64,000 bases of DNA from Comamonas sp. (GCA_031277805.1 JAITLR010000006.1:17189-81188), one strand, 5' to 3'; positions 10,296 through 18,472 are shown, counted from the first letter of the stretch. Notes: a model not told the origin generated them from the sequence alone. Made by a program: numbers and translations.

Positions 10296-10826
10296 ATGCG
10301 AATTGCAACTCCTCCGGTCTCTGAGCTTCCAGGCATTGCACTACGGCAGCTTGAAAGCAGCGATGCCGAAGCTTGGTATGCCTACCTTCAACTTCCCAAA
10401 GTCGTTGAGCACACCAGCTGGAATTTAGGTGCGGTGCATGACCTTGGGCCTATCTTTGACGCACTGGAGTCAGACGCCCTTGATTCACAAATACGATTTG
10501 CCATCATCGACGAGCGCCATCCGCAGTTGATTGGCACCATTGGTTTCCACACCGTATCCGCCGGCAATCGGACAGCAGAAATTGCCTACGACATCGCTCC
10601 TCAGTATTGGGGACAAGGTATCGCAACTGCCATGTGCCGCGTGGTGACGGATTGGTCCTTCCAAGAAATGAAGCTCTCTCGCGTCCAGGCAACGGTGCTG
10701 CCTTCGGATATGGCATCCACAAAGGTCTTGCAAACATGTGGCTATCAGTACGAAGGGCTTCTACGTTCCTACCGCGTTGTGCGCGGAGTGCCACGTGACT
10801 ACGCCATGTTCTCCCGGATAGCTTGA
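10296..10826 (+). CDS. GNAT N-acetyltransferase (RimJ/RimL-like)
   Basis: This is a 176-residue acetyltransferase that would transfer acetyl from acetyl-CoA to an amino group. It starts LRQLESSDAEAWYAYL after a short leader. It contains IGTIGFHTV, the acetyl-CoA-binding segment AQYWGQGIATAMCRVVTDW-like (APQYWGQGIATA), and the C-terminal LPSDMASTKVLQTCGYQYEG, all typical of RimJ/RimL-type GNATs. A longer reading frame from 10158 would run through the terminator hairpin, so ATG 10296 is preferred. The substrate (ribosomal protein N-terminus, antibiotic or small amine) is unknown. Confidence 0.88.
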   Translation: MRIATPPVSELPGIALRQLESSDAEAWYAYLQLPKVVEHTSWNLGAVHDLGPIFDALESDALDSQIRFAIIDERHPQLIGTIGFHTVSAGNRTAEIAYDIAPQYWGQGIATAMCRVVTDWSFQEMKLSRVQATVLPSDMASTKVLQTCGYQYEGLLRSYRVVRGVPRDYAMFSRIA

Positions 10827-10918
10827 TCTCGATGAATACCTGTTGCAGACCGTCAGCAGCCTTCAGGGCACCCGGAGCGATTCAGAGAATGGCCATCAGA
10901 ACAGCAGCTTGTTCTTGA

Positions 10919-11914
10919 TCAGGTCATCAACGCCACGGCGGCGGAGAAGCTTAGAAAGGCCAGGGTCGTGCTCACCAGGATGATGCGGGCCACGCGCCCG
11001 CTGTGGGCGCCGTAGCGTTCGGTCAGCAGCGAGACATTGCTGGCCGATGGCAGCGCAGCCAGCAGCACCAGCACGACCAGGGTGTCGTGCTGCAGCGGCA
11101 TGCCCAGTGCAATCGCCGCCATGCCCACGGCCCAGACCAGCAGCGGATGGATGATGAGTTTTGCAAGTGCAATCGGCACATAGTCCACAGTTGCCACACG
11201 CTCATGGCTGTTCATCTGCGAACGCGCCAGCACCGCGCCTATGGTGAACAGTGCCACGGGCGAGGCGGCCCCTGCCAGCATGGCCACGGTCTTATCTGCC
11301 GGGCCTGGCAATACCCAGCCCATGGCCGAGGCCAAGCCGCCCAGCAGGATGGACCAGGGCATGGGGTTGGAGGCCATGCCCCTGAGAGAATTGCGCACCG
11401 CCGGCCAGATGCCCTGCCCGCCCGCCAGATCAAGGCGCGACAGCGCAATGCAGGCCGAGGTGGTGACGACCATGTCTATGGCCATGGTCACAATCACCGG
11501 CCCCGCGCTTTGCGCGCCCAGCAGGGCTGCCAGCATGGGCACGCCCATGAAGCCGGTATTGGGGAAGGCGGCGACCAATGCACCGAATGCCGCATCGTTC
11601 CAGCCCAGGCGCTGGTGCGTCAGCAGAACGGTCACGCCCACCATCAACGCTGCGCAGCACAGATAGACCAGGGTGACATTGATGTCGAGCAGCTGATGAA
11701 TCGGCGTCTGCGCCCCAAAGCGGTACAGCATGCAGGGCAGTGCAAAGTACAGCACAAAGGCATTGAGCCCCGGAATGGCCGCCTGCGGCAACACGCCGCG
11801 CCAGGTCGCCACAAAGCCACAGGCCACCAGCGCAAAGAAGGGGAAGGTGATGAGAAGAACAGACAGCACCGGCAAATTGTGAACGGTGCCCGCCCATTCC
11901 GGCCCGGTGCACAC
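10919..11914 (-). CDS. AEC-family transporter (auxin efflux carrier superfamily)
   Basis: This integral membrane protein of about 331 residues has roughly ten hydrophobic segments and the AEC hallmarks: an NAFVLYFALPCMLY segment near residue 50, FPNTGFMGVPM in the middle (about 116-126), and a C-terminal ALPSASNVSLLTERYG (about 289-304). Bacterial members export or take up organic acids such as malonate or malate; the substrate here is unknown. The start is uncertain: the frame opens with GTG at 11914, but the family-like sequence begins near PVLSVLLITFPFF about 16 residues later. It lies downstream of the Roadblock operon, beyond a terminator. Confidence 0.88.
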   Translation of the reverse strand: MCTGPEWAGTVHNLPVLSVLLITFPFFALVACGFVATWRGVLPQAAIPGLNAFVLYFALPCMLYRFGAQTPIHQLLDINVTLVYLCCAALMVGVTVLLTHQRLGWNDAAFGALVAAFPNTGFMGVPMLAALLGAQSAGPVIVTMAIDMVVTTSACIALSRLDLAGGQGIWPAVRNSLRGMASNPMPWSILLGGLASAMGWVLPGPADKTVAMLAGAASPVALFTIGAVLARSQMNSHERVATVDYVPIALAKLIIHPLLVWAVGMAAIALGMPLQHDTLVVLVLLAALPSASNVSLLTERYGAHSGRVARIILVSTTLAFLSFSAAVALMT

Positions 11915-11993
11915 CTGAAATTATCTGCAGACAGACCTCGCGCCGCGCGAGGTCGCCACCTGACCCTCTCAGGCACATCTCCACTGGTTGCCA

Positions 11994-12023
11994 TAAACAA
12001 CAAAGCCTGCACAGGGCAGGCTT
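11994..12023 (-). terminator. Rho-independent terminator after the Roadblock operon
   Basis: Read on the minus strand, AAGCCTGC and its complement GCAGGCTT form an 8-bp stem with a 5-base loop (12003-12023), followed by the T-rich TGTTGTTTATGG. It lies 25 bp after the last gene of the Roadblock/GTPase operon. Confidence 0.65.
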
Positions 12024-12047
12024 GGGGTTGGCAAAGGACTCTGACAC

Positions 12048-12407
12048 TCAGAGCTTGAGTTCCTTTTCCACATCCATGGTCTTGCGTCGGGCCAGTGCCA
12101 GGTTGGAGCGAGCCTTGTCCAGCACCAGGTAGAAGAACACACCCTCGTTGGCTGCCACCGGGCGGATGATGTGATATTGCTTGCCCAGCGTGATCAGGAT
12201 GTCGTCAATCTGGTCGTTCAGGTTCAGCATGCGCATGGTCTTGAGCTTGGCCCGCACCACTTCGGTATTGCCCGCCGCAGCAAGCTCCATGTCCACACCG
12301 CCGCCGGCGCCCCCCATCAGCATGCCGCTGGTACTGTCCACCAGGGCTGCACAGATCGCGCCATCCACTGCCATCAAAGTGTTCAGAGAATCTTGAATAG
12401 AGGCCAT
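12048..12407 (-). CDS. Roadblock/LC7-domain protein (MglB-like), second copy in operon
   Basis: This 119-residue single-domain protein starts MASIQDSLNTLMAVDGAICAAL and has the Roadblock/LC7 layout: a helix, then LVDSTSGMLMGG, a long central helix, DILITLGKQYHIIRP, and a strand FFYLVLDKARSNLALARR. Such proteins dimerise and act as GTPase-activating or scaffold partners of Ras-like GTPases, for example MglB with MglA. An upstream GTG-like opening at 12485 would add 26 residues; ATG 12407 has AAGGTGG nearby. It is the last gene of the operon, 84 bp after the other Roadblock gene. The partner GTPase is two genes upstream. Confidence 0.85.
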   Translation of the reverse strand: MASIQDSLNTLMAVDGAICAALVDSTSGMLMGGAGGGVDMELAAAGNTEVVRAKLKTMRMLNLNDQIDDILITLGKQYHIIRPVAANEGVFFYLVLDKARSNLALARRKTMDVEKELKL

Positions 12408-12491
12408 AAATCCACCTTTCAGAAATGCGAACCCGGGAACCCGTACGCACAGTGCGCACACCTTGAAACTCAGAACGACCGCCACCGCCCA

Positions 12492-12890
12492 TCAGGGCAT
12501 GAACCCGGCGGCGACCTCGCCCGCCGCCCAGAGTGCGCGGCCCAGCAAGGCGTTCTGATCCACGACCAGACACAGCACGGCCGGAAACTGGCCGCCGATT
12601 GCCTGGAACACCACCGTGCCCGACTCTGTCTCGAAAGTCAGGCGCCTGCAGTCCTGGTGACCGATTTCATTGGCCACGGCCTTGGCCATGGCCATGAGCG
12701 AGCCCGCCATGGCGGACAGGCGCTCGGTTGGCAATTCGCTGTGAATGCGCAGCGCCGTGATCTCGAATCCATCAGGCGTGCACAGCAGCGCAATCCGCAC
12801 GCCCTCCACAGGGGACACCGCGCGCAGAAGAATGTCGCGCCCGGCCTGAACGACTTCTGCTGGAATGACAGGGGATGTATGGGTCTTCAT
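12492..12890 (-). CDS. Roadblock/LC7-domain protein, first copy in operon
   Basis: This 132-residue protein has a divergent Roadblock/LC7 pattern: ILLRAVSPVEGVRIALLCTPDGFEITAL, a central helix LSAMAGSLMAMAKAVANEIG, then RLTFETESGTVVFQAIGG and a strand AVLCLVVDQNALLGRALWAAGE. Its ATG overlaps the TGA of the GTPase gene by four bases (12887-12890), which implies translational coupling and a matched level of both proteins. The two Roadblock proteins in the operon are clearly different in sequence, so a heterodimer or separate roles are possible. Confidence 0.8.
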   Translation of the reverse strand: MKTHTSPVIPAEVVQAGRDILLRAVSPVEGVRIALLCTPDGFEITALRIHSELPTERLSAMAGSLMAMAKAVANEIGHQDCRRLTFETESGTVVFQAIGGQFPAVLCLVVDQNALLGRALWAAGEVAAGFMP

Positions 12891-13453
12891 AGAGTCTGAC
12901 TTTGCAAGGACAGCAGCGAGGCCAGCACACCCAGGGCATCGAGCATTTGCTGGCGATCACGCGGATCGGCCTGAACGATGGGAACAATGGCATGTCCTCG
13001 GGACATCAGCGCCGAGCTGAACGCCTCCAGCTGCGCTTCGCTGACAGGTCGGCAGCTCAGGATGATGAGCAGCGGCGCAGTCTCCAGCTCGGCCACGCCT
13101 GCCAGCATCTCGCTGGCGTAGTCCAGCGCATCGCTGTCGTTGGCGTCGATCATGAGCAGCGCCCCCACCGAAGCCGACAGCACCCAGCGCCGCACGAAGT
13201 CAAAGCGATCCTGGCCGGGGCTGCCCACCAGTTGCAGGCGCTCGCCGGACCCCAGATCGATTTCGCCAAACTCGGCACCTACCGTGGTGAACTCCTTGGC
13301 ATGAGCAGCCTTGTCCAGATTGGGGACGTCGCTGCCTGCCATGAGCTGGCCGCACAGACTGCGCAACGCCGTGGTCTTGCCTATGCCCATGGGGCCGAGC
13401 AGACTGACCCGCAGCAGGCCCTGCCCGGGCTGCCTGGGGATGAAAGATGTCAT
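12887..13453 (-). CDS. Small Ras-like GTPase with degenerate G4 motif
   Basis: This 188-residue single-domain P-loop protein has Walker A GPMGIGKT (residues 20-27), a switch I threonine pair (56-57), and a G3-like VGSPGQDRF (76-84) with Gln in the usual position. Where NKxD is expected (about 131-139) it reads ILSCRPVSE, so base specificity for guanine is not evident. The family resembles MglA-like and conservon GTPases. ATG 13453 overlaps the stop of the upstream gene by four bases, and its own stop overlaps the next Roadblock gene. A longer in-frame opening at 13768 runs inside the upstream gene and is not credible. Confidence 0.82.
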   Translation of the reverse strand: MTSFIPRQPGQGLLRVSLLGPMGIGKTTALRSLCGQLMAGSDVPNLDKAAHAKEFTTVGAEFGEIDLGSGERLQLVGSPGQDRFDFVRRWVLSASVGALLMIDANDSDALDYASEMLAGVAELETAPLLIILSCRPVSEAQLEAFSSALMSRGHAIVPIVQADPRDRQQMLDALGVLASLLSLQSQTL

Positions 13454-14178
13454 GAGCGCCCTCCGCGCGTGAGCCAGCCTGTCAGCTTCTGCACCCATTG
13501 CCGGGTGATCGATGCGGCCGGAGTTGTATTTGTCGTTTCCTGAGGCCTCGATACCTCGATCGCTTTCGGACTGCAGCGCAATACCGCCTGAACCTGCGGC
13601 AATGACAACAGGGAAACGAGCTGGGGCAGCTCCACACCCGAATGCTCGCTCAGCGATTGCACGGCAATCGGGCCGCGGGCAAGCAGAGCCAGTGCACGCA
13701 GGTTCTGGGCCGTATTGGCAGCCCCGGGCAATACCACCCAGGACTTGAGCTGAAAGCAGTGCAGACAACTCATTCCCTGCTCCTGTAGGTCCGACATGGC
13801 GCGCAGCAAGGTCAAGGGCACGGCCTCCTTCTGGCGAGCCTTCCAGTCCATGAGGAATACGGCCGCGCGATCAAGCATGTCGATGAGGTCGGACAGCGTG
13901 AACTCCACGTCCAGGTGCGCGACCCAGCCCTGGGATGAGCGGCCCAGCGGCTGCATGGAGGCATCGCCACCCACATAAACCACACAGGGGAAGGCCTTGT
14001 CGTCCTGCATCGGCATGGCGCCGTCCAGGATCAATACCTCGGCGGCTTCGCTGGACACCTGAGTCCAGGCGGAAAGCGATTTGAGCGACGCCACGGCAAA
14101 CAGCGCGTTGAAACGCTGCTGCACTGTCGGCGTCCAGAGTTGCGCCGCCCAGTTGACTTCACCAACGGTCTTCGCCAT
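13450..14178 (-). CDS. Protein of unknown function heading the Roadblock/GTPase operon
   Basis: I do not recognise this 242-residue protein. It begins MAKTVGEVNWAAQLW after a GGTGG ribosome site. It has no signal peptide or membrane segment. Residues about 45-115 (VLILDGAMP... CVVYVGGDAS... VEFTLSDLIDMLDRAAVFLMDW) look like an alpha/beta receiver-like fold. Residues about 165-200 (ALLARGPIAVQSLSEHSGVELPQLVSLLSL) look like a winged helix. The C-terminus is Thr/Arg-rich. Its TGA overlaps the GTPase ATG. By position it resembles the regulator or effector gene of a conservon, but this is inference. Confidence 0.75.
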   Translation of the reverse strand: MAKTVGEVNWAAQLWTPTVQQRFNALFAVASLKSLSAWTQVSSEAAEVLILDGAMPMQDDKAFPCVVYVGGDASMQPLGRSSQGWVAHLDVEFTLSDLIDMLDRAAVFLMDWKARQKEAVPLTLLRAMSDLQEQGMSCLHCFQLKSWVVLPGAANTAQNLRALALLARGPIAVQSLSEHSGVELPQLVSLLSLPQVQAVLRCSPKAIEVSRPQETTNTTPAASITRQWVQKLTGWLTRGGRS

Positions 14179-14463
14179 GCAAACCACCCTGCTTGTTCTT
14201 CGTTGTCGGAATCATTGCTGCAGCGAAACAATAGCAACAAGGTTTTCACAAATCACTGGCAAATTGCCATGAAAAAGAAATTTTTGATACCAATATTCAC
14301 ACCTTATTACAAAAATAATTCAAAACAGTGCTGTTCAAAAAGCCAGGGACTGTCTTCACCCACCCCTTTTCTTTGTCAGTTGTGACGGCGGGCCTCAGGC
14401 CTTCGGATGCCAAAGCGGTATCCTCCGAGACCTTGTTTCAAGGATGAAGGGTCAATCTGTTCC
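14179..14463. other. AT-rich divergent promoter region
   Basis: These 285 bases between the divergent Roadblock operon and rep are AT-rich, with long A and T runs around 14270-14330. They must hold both promoters. I see no gene and no clear operator. Confidence 0.5.
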
Positions 14464-16542
14464 ATGTCTGCTGGTCTCAATCTCGCTCAGCTCCAGGCCG
14501 TGCACTACACCGAAGGCCCATGCCTTGTGCTGGCTGGCGCAGGCTCGGGCAAAACCCGGGTGATCACGCACAAGATCGGGCGGCTGATTGAAAACGGCCT
14601 GGCCCCGCGCCGCATTGCCGCCATCACCTTTACCAACAAGGCAGCCGCGGAAATGCGCGAGCGCGCCGCCGGACTGATCGGCCGCCAGGCCAAGGAGGTG
14701 CTGATCTGCACCTTCCACTCGCTGGGCGTGCGCATGGTGCGCGAAGACGGCCATGTGCTGGGCCTCAAGCCCCAGTTCAGCATCCTGGACCAGGATGACG
14801 TCACGGGCATCCTCAAGGACTGCGCGGGCGGCACCACCGATGTGGCCACGGCGCGCCAGTGGCAGTGGACCATCAGCAACTGGAAGAACGCGGGCTGGGA
14901 CAGCCGCAAGGCCCTGGCCATGGCCCAGGACGACAACGAGCGCTCGATCGCGCTGATCATGCAGCGCTACGAAGAGCGGCTGACGGCCTACCAGAGCGTG
15001 GACTTCGACGACCTCATCGGCATGCCCATGCGCCTGCTCAAGGGCCACATCGAGGTGCGCGAGAAATGGCAACGCCTGCTGGGCCATGTGCTGGTGGACG
15101 AGTACCAGGACACCAACGCCACCCAGTACGAGTTGCTCAAGATGCTGGTGGGCGACCGCGCCCACTTCACGGCCGTGGGCGACGACGACCAGAGCATTTA
15201 CGGCTGGCGCGGCGCCACGCTGGACAACCTGAAAAAGCTGCCCATAGACTTTCCGCAGCTCAAGATCATCAAGCTGGAGCAGAACTACCGCTCCACCAGC
15301 GCCATCCTGCGCGCGGCCAACAACGTCATCGGCCCCAACCCCAAGCTGTTTCCCAAGACCCTGTTTTCGGAGCTGGGCGAGGGCGAGCCCGTGCGCATCG
15401 TGGACTGCGACAGCGAGGAGCACGAGGCCGAGCGCGCCGTGGCCCGCATCCAGAGCCTGCGCGCCAGCATGAACCCCCAGCCGGCCTGGAAGGACATGGC
15501 CATCCTCTACCGCGCCAACCACCAGGCCAAGCCCTTCGAGAAGGCGCTGCGCAAGGCCAGCATCCCTTACAAGGTCTCTGGCGGCACCAGCTTCTTCGAC
15601 CGTGCCGAGATCAAGGACCTGTGCGCCTGGTTCCGGCTGTGGATCAACAACGACGACGATCCGGCCTTTCTGCGCTCCATCACCACGCCGCGCCGCGGCA
15701 TAGGCCACACCACTTTGGCGAAGCTGGGCGAGTTCTCGGCAGCCCACAAGACCAGCATGTTCGGCGCGCTGTTCAACTCCATGCTCGAAGACGCCCTGCC
15801 CAGGAAGGCGCATGACGGCCTGCTGGAGTTCGGCCGCGCCATCAACGACCTCGAGTACCGCGCCCGCCACACGCTAGGCTTCGAGGCCGCGCGCGGCTTT
15901 CTGCTCGACTGGCTCAAGGAGATAGGCTACGAGCAGTATCTCTACGACAGCGAGGACAGCGAATCCGTGGCCGCCGCGCGCTGGAGCAATGTGCTGGAGT
16001 TCTGCGACTGGATGGCCCAACGCGCGGGCGGCAAGATCGAGGACGCGGCCGGCGCGGGCACCACCGCGCCGACCGAGACCAAGAGCCTGCTCGAAGTCGC
16101 CCAGAACGTGGCCCTGCTGTCCACCATCAGCGAGCGCGAGCAGGAACAGGACATGGTGGTGCTCTCCACCCTGCACGCCTCCAAGGGCCTGGAGTGGCCG
16201 CATGTGATGCTGGTGGGCGCCACCGAGGGCATGCTGCCCTTCAAGCTCGACGACGACAACGGCCGCCAGCAGAAGGTCAGCGACGAAACCGCAGCCCGCC
16301 TGCAGGAAGAGCGCCGCCTGATGTACGTGGGCATCACGCGCGCCCAGCGCACGCTGGCCGTGAGCTGGACCAAGCGCCGCAAGAAAGGCCGCGAAATGGT
16401 GGCCTGCCAACCCAGCCGCTTCATCAAGGAGATGGGGCTGGACTCCGCCACCGCCAAGGAAGACCCGCGCGAGAAGCTGCGCAAGCTGCGCGAGGAATTT
16501 GCAGCACGCAAGACCCAGCCAGGCCCGGGTGCACCCAACTGA
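14464..16542 (+). CDS. rep: ATP-dependent DNA helicase Rep (UvrD/Rep superfamily 1)
   Basis: Rep unwinds DNA 3'-5' ahead of the replication fork and displaces bound proteins. The 692-residue protein begins LNLAQLQAVHYTEGPCLVLAGAGSGKTRV with Walker A at residues 25-31. It carries VDEYQDTN, GDDDQSIYGWRGA, EQNYRSTSAIL, LHASKGLEWPHV and YVGITRAQ motifs in the right order. A frame opening at 14407 adds 19 residues with no support; ATG 14464 gives the family start. It could also be called a UvrD-like helicase, but the length and the absence of a long C-terminal extension favour Rep. Confidence 0.93.
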   Translation: MSAGLNLAQLQAVHYTEGPCLVLAGAGSGKTRVITHKIGRLIENGLAPRRIAAITFTNKAAAEMRERAAGLIGRQAKEVLICTFHSLGVRMVREDGHVLGLKPQFSILDQDDVTGILKDCAGGTTDVATARQWQWTISNWKNAGWDSRKALAMAQDDNERSIALIMQRYEERLTAYQSVDFDDLIGMPMRLLKGHIEVREKWQRLLGHVLVDEYQDTNATQYELLKMLVGDRAHFTAVGDDDQSIYGWRGATLDNLKKLPIDFPQLKIIKLEQNYRSTSAILRAANNVIGPNPKLFPKTLFSELGEGEPVRIVDCDSEEHEAERAVARIQSLRASMNPQPAWKDMAILYRANHQAKPFEKALRKASIPYKVSGGTSFFDRAEIKDLCAWFRLWINNDDDPAFLRSITTPRRGIGHTTLAKLGEFSAAHKTSMFGALFNSMLEDALPRKAHDGLLEFGRAINDLEYRARHTLGFEAARGFLLDWLKEIGYEQYLYDSEDSESVAAARWSNVLEFCDWMAQRAGGKIEDAAGAGTTAPTETKSLLEVAQNVALLSTISEREQEQDMVVLSTLHASKGLEWPHVMLVGATEGMLPFKLDDDNGRQQKVSDETAARLQEERRLMYVGITRAQRTLAVSWTKRRKKGREMVACQPSRFIKEMGLDSATAKEDPREKLRKLREEFAARKTQPGPGAPN

Positions 16543-16551
16543 GCACAGCCC

Positions 16552-16977
16552 ATGATCTTTAGAACTCTTGTTTTCATAGCTGCAAGCGCTTATCTATCAA
16601 GCGCTACAGCGCAAAATCAACCAGATTCAGAGACCCGCTGCCCATCGGGCTGGGAAATGACCGACAAGCAGTTGCAGGGAGAGTGGACAGGTTCCATTCC
16701 CGGCCTGAACGAGTCGGTGCACCTGGTGCTGGGCCCGCACCCCGAATGGAAGGGCACCGTCAAAGGCACGATAGAGCGCGACGGCTCCACCCACCCCATG
16801 GTCGGCGACCTCAACAATGGAGTCGTCACGCTGGAGGAAAGCGCAGATGGGACCCGCATTACCGGAACCTGGCTGGGCGAAGTCGTCCCCTCCAGCTGTG
16901 GCCGGGAAATTCGCGGCAACTTTCAGGCATCCGAAGAGGCTCCTGCCCAGGAGTTCATGCTGCACAAGCAGCCTTGA
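16552..16977 (+). CDS. Small exported protein of unknown function; signal peptide overlaps a repeat
   Basis: I do not recognise this 141-residue protein. It has a signal peptide of 20 residues ending in ATA before QNQPDSE. A mature domain of about 120 residues follows, rich in beta-strand patterns (GEWTGSIPG, VHLVLGPH, GTVKGTIERDG, RITGTWLGEVV) with two cysteines (30 and 114) that could form a disulfide. It begins 9 bp after the rep stop and 38 bp before pldA, so it may be cotranscribed with both. Bases 16571-16610, which encode residues 7-20, match the AGCGCT-type intergenic repeat. Confidence 0.75.
   Translation: MIFRTLVFIAASAYLSSATAQNQPDSETRCPSGWEMTDKQLQGEWTGSIPGLNESVHLVLGPHPEWKGTVKGTIERDGSTHPMVGDLNNGVVTLEESADGTRITGTWLGEVVPSSCGREIRGNFQASEEAPAQEFMLHKQP
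16571..16610 (+). repeat. AGCGCT-type dispersed repeat inside a coding sequence
   Basis: The segment carries the ATAGCTGCAAGCGCTT core, then ATCTATCAAGCGCTA, which is the full two-arm form of the repeat seen at 37222 and elsewhere between genes. Here it is read through as the signal peptide of the small exported protein. Confidence 0.75.
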
Positions 16978-17015
16978 GCGCCTATCGCCGACCTATCCAT
17001 ATCATTCATTCGCCC

Positions 17016-18233
17016 ATGCCCGCTTCCTTGCCTACCTTGCCGCTGAAACCGCTGCCTCTGGCCCTTGCTTCAGCCCTCACACTCGGCAGCCTGACGGCCA
17101 TGGCACCGGCCAAGGCGGCTGAGCCTGAGCTGCCGCCGCCTGCGCAAGGCTGGCGCCAGTGCGCGGCCACCACCGACAACCAGGCACGCCTGGCCTGCTT
17201 CGACGCCTGGGCCCAGCATGAGCAGCCGCTGACGGCTCCGCCCGGCGCCAACTGGAGCCTGCCCGACACCAAGGCCGCAAGCGCCGTCAACACCCCTGCA
17301 GTAGCGCCCGAGCCGACACCCGTGGTCGCAGCCGACGCCAGCCAGGGCCTGGCCCTGCCCGCCACACCAACCAACGGCGGCTGCCGCGACCCGCGCTACA
17401 GCGAGATCTCGCGCTACTACGAACTCGAGCCCGGTTCGGACTGCGGCATTTTCAGCTTTCGCGGCTACCGGCCGATGTCGGTATCCACCGTGTTCGGCAG
17501 CCGCGTCGACACCCAGCCCTATTCGCCCAGCCGCGGCTCGCCCGAGCCCGAGGGTTACCAGAAGCACGAGATGCGCATCCAGCTGTCGGCACGCACCAAG
17601 CTGGCTTCTGGCCTGCTGACCGGTCCGACCTCGGGGGGCAAGGACTCGCTGTGGTTCGGCTATACCCAGCAGTCTTACTGGCAGCTGTTCAACGGCGCCA
17701 TCTCACGCCCCTTCCGCACCACGGACCACGAGCCCGAGGTGTTCTATGTCTACCCCACGGACGCGCAACTGCCCTTCGGCTGGCGCTGGCGCTATTCGGG
17801 CGTGGGCCTGGTGCACCAGTCCAACGGTCAGAGCAATCCGCTGTCGCGCAGCTGGAACCGCTGGTATCTGATGACCGGCGCCGAACTGGGCAACCGCTGG
17901 CAGCTGCATTTCAAGGCCTGGAAGCGCATCAGCGAAAGCGCGCCCGACGACGACAACCCGCATATCCAGGACTACATAGGCCGCGGCGAAGTCAAGCTGG
18001 GCTGGAACGTCAACGACCAGAACTATCTAGGTTTCACGGCTCGCGGTTCACTGGGCCAGGGCAAGGGCTCGGGCCGCATCGAATGGCTGCGCACGCTGGG
18101 TGAAGGCTGGAACGGCGGCAAGAGCAATCTGCGCCTGCATGTGCAGCTGTTCAGCGGCTACGGCGATAGTCTGGTGGACTACAACTACAAGCGCACGGTG
18201 CTCAGCGTGGGCTTCAGCCTGCTGGATTTTTAA
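17016..18233 (+). CDS. pldA: Outer-membrane phospholipase A1
   Basis: OMPLA is a calcium-dependent outer-membrane barrel that hydrolyses acyl chains of misplaced phospholipids. The 405-residue precursor has a signal peptide of about 36 residues, then a Pro/Ala-rich linker of about 90 residues with QARLACFDAWA. The barrel follows. The catalytic cluster is intact: His267 and Ser269 in VHQSNGQSNPLS and Asn281 in WNRWYL, with the same 2- and 14-residue spacing as His142, Ser144 and Asn156 of E. coli. The C-terminus ends in Phe, as expected for barrel insertion. A GC-rich repeat starts directly at the stop codon. Confidence 0.93.
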   Translation: MPASLPTLPLKPLPLALASALTLGSLTAMAPAKAAEPELPPPAQGWRQCAATTDNQARLACFDAWAQHEQPLTAPPGANWSLPDTKAASAVNTPAVAPEPTPVVAADASQGLALPATPTNGGCRDPRYSEISRYYELEPGSDCGIFSFRGYRPMSVSTVFGSRVDTQPYSPSRGSPEPEGYQKHEMRIQLSARTKLASGLLTGPTSGGKDSLWFGYTQQSYWQLFNGAISRPFRTTDHEPEVFYVYPTDAQLPFGWRWRYSGVGLVHQSNGQSNPLSRSWNRWYLMTGAELGNRWQLHFKAWKRISESAPDDDNPHIQDYIGRGEVKLGWNVNDQNYLGFTARGSLGQGKGSGRIEWLRTLGEGWNGGKSNLRLHVQLFSGYGDSLVDYNYKRTVLSVGFSLLDF

Positions 18234-18344
18234 CCCCCTGAGGCGCTTCGCCTAGGCGGCCCCGCGCCTTCCCCCAAGGGGGACGGCACCCTCGCTGCGG
18301 GGCGGCCCTTGCTCGGTGCCTCTGGCCTGGGACACGCCAGTTTT
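18234..18344 (+). repeat. GC-rich stop-codon-proximal repeat, copy 2
   Basis: It starts CCCCCTGAGGCGCTTCGCC directly after the pldA TAA, with the shared CTTCCCCC, GGGGGACGGC, GGCGGCCCTTGCTCGG and terminal CGCCAGTTTT blocks. The CCCCC and GGGGG blocks can pair. Confidence 0.8.
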
Positions 18345-18376
18345 ATAGATCGCATCCGGCAACTGCCGCGCAATCA

Positions 18377-18467
18377 TATTTGATAGCTATTAGCGCTTTA
18401 CCTTCCTAGATTTCATGCTTTTTAAGCATTGAAATCAATGAACACAAGCGCCATCAGCTATTTAAAA
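18377..18467. repeat. Facing pair of AGCGCT-type repeats between convergent genes
   Basis: A plus-oriented TTTGATAGCTATTAGCGCTT (18379-18398) faces a minus-oriented copy (18441-18467, AAATAGCTGATGGCGCTTGT on the other strand). They form a long imperfect inverted repeat between the ends of pldA and the RidA-like gene and could stop transcription from both sides. Confidence 0.6.
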
Positions 18468-18472
18468 CAGAG

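Noticed and set aside
13454..13768. N-terminal extension of the GTPase by 105 residues
   Set aside because: The extension would overlap the upstream gene in another frame; the four-base overlap start at 13453 gives a normal single-domain GTPase.
14452..15870. Minus-strand frame of 472 codons opposite rep
   Set aside because: It is an antisense shadow of the helicase; its composition is Val/Gly/His/Ala-rich and motif-free.
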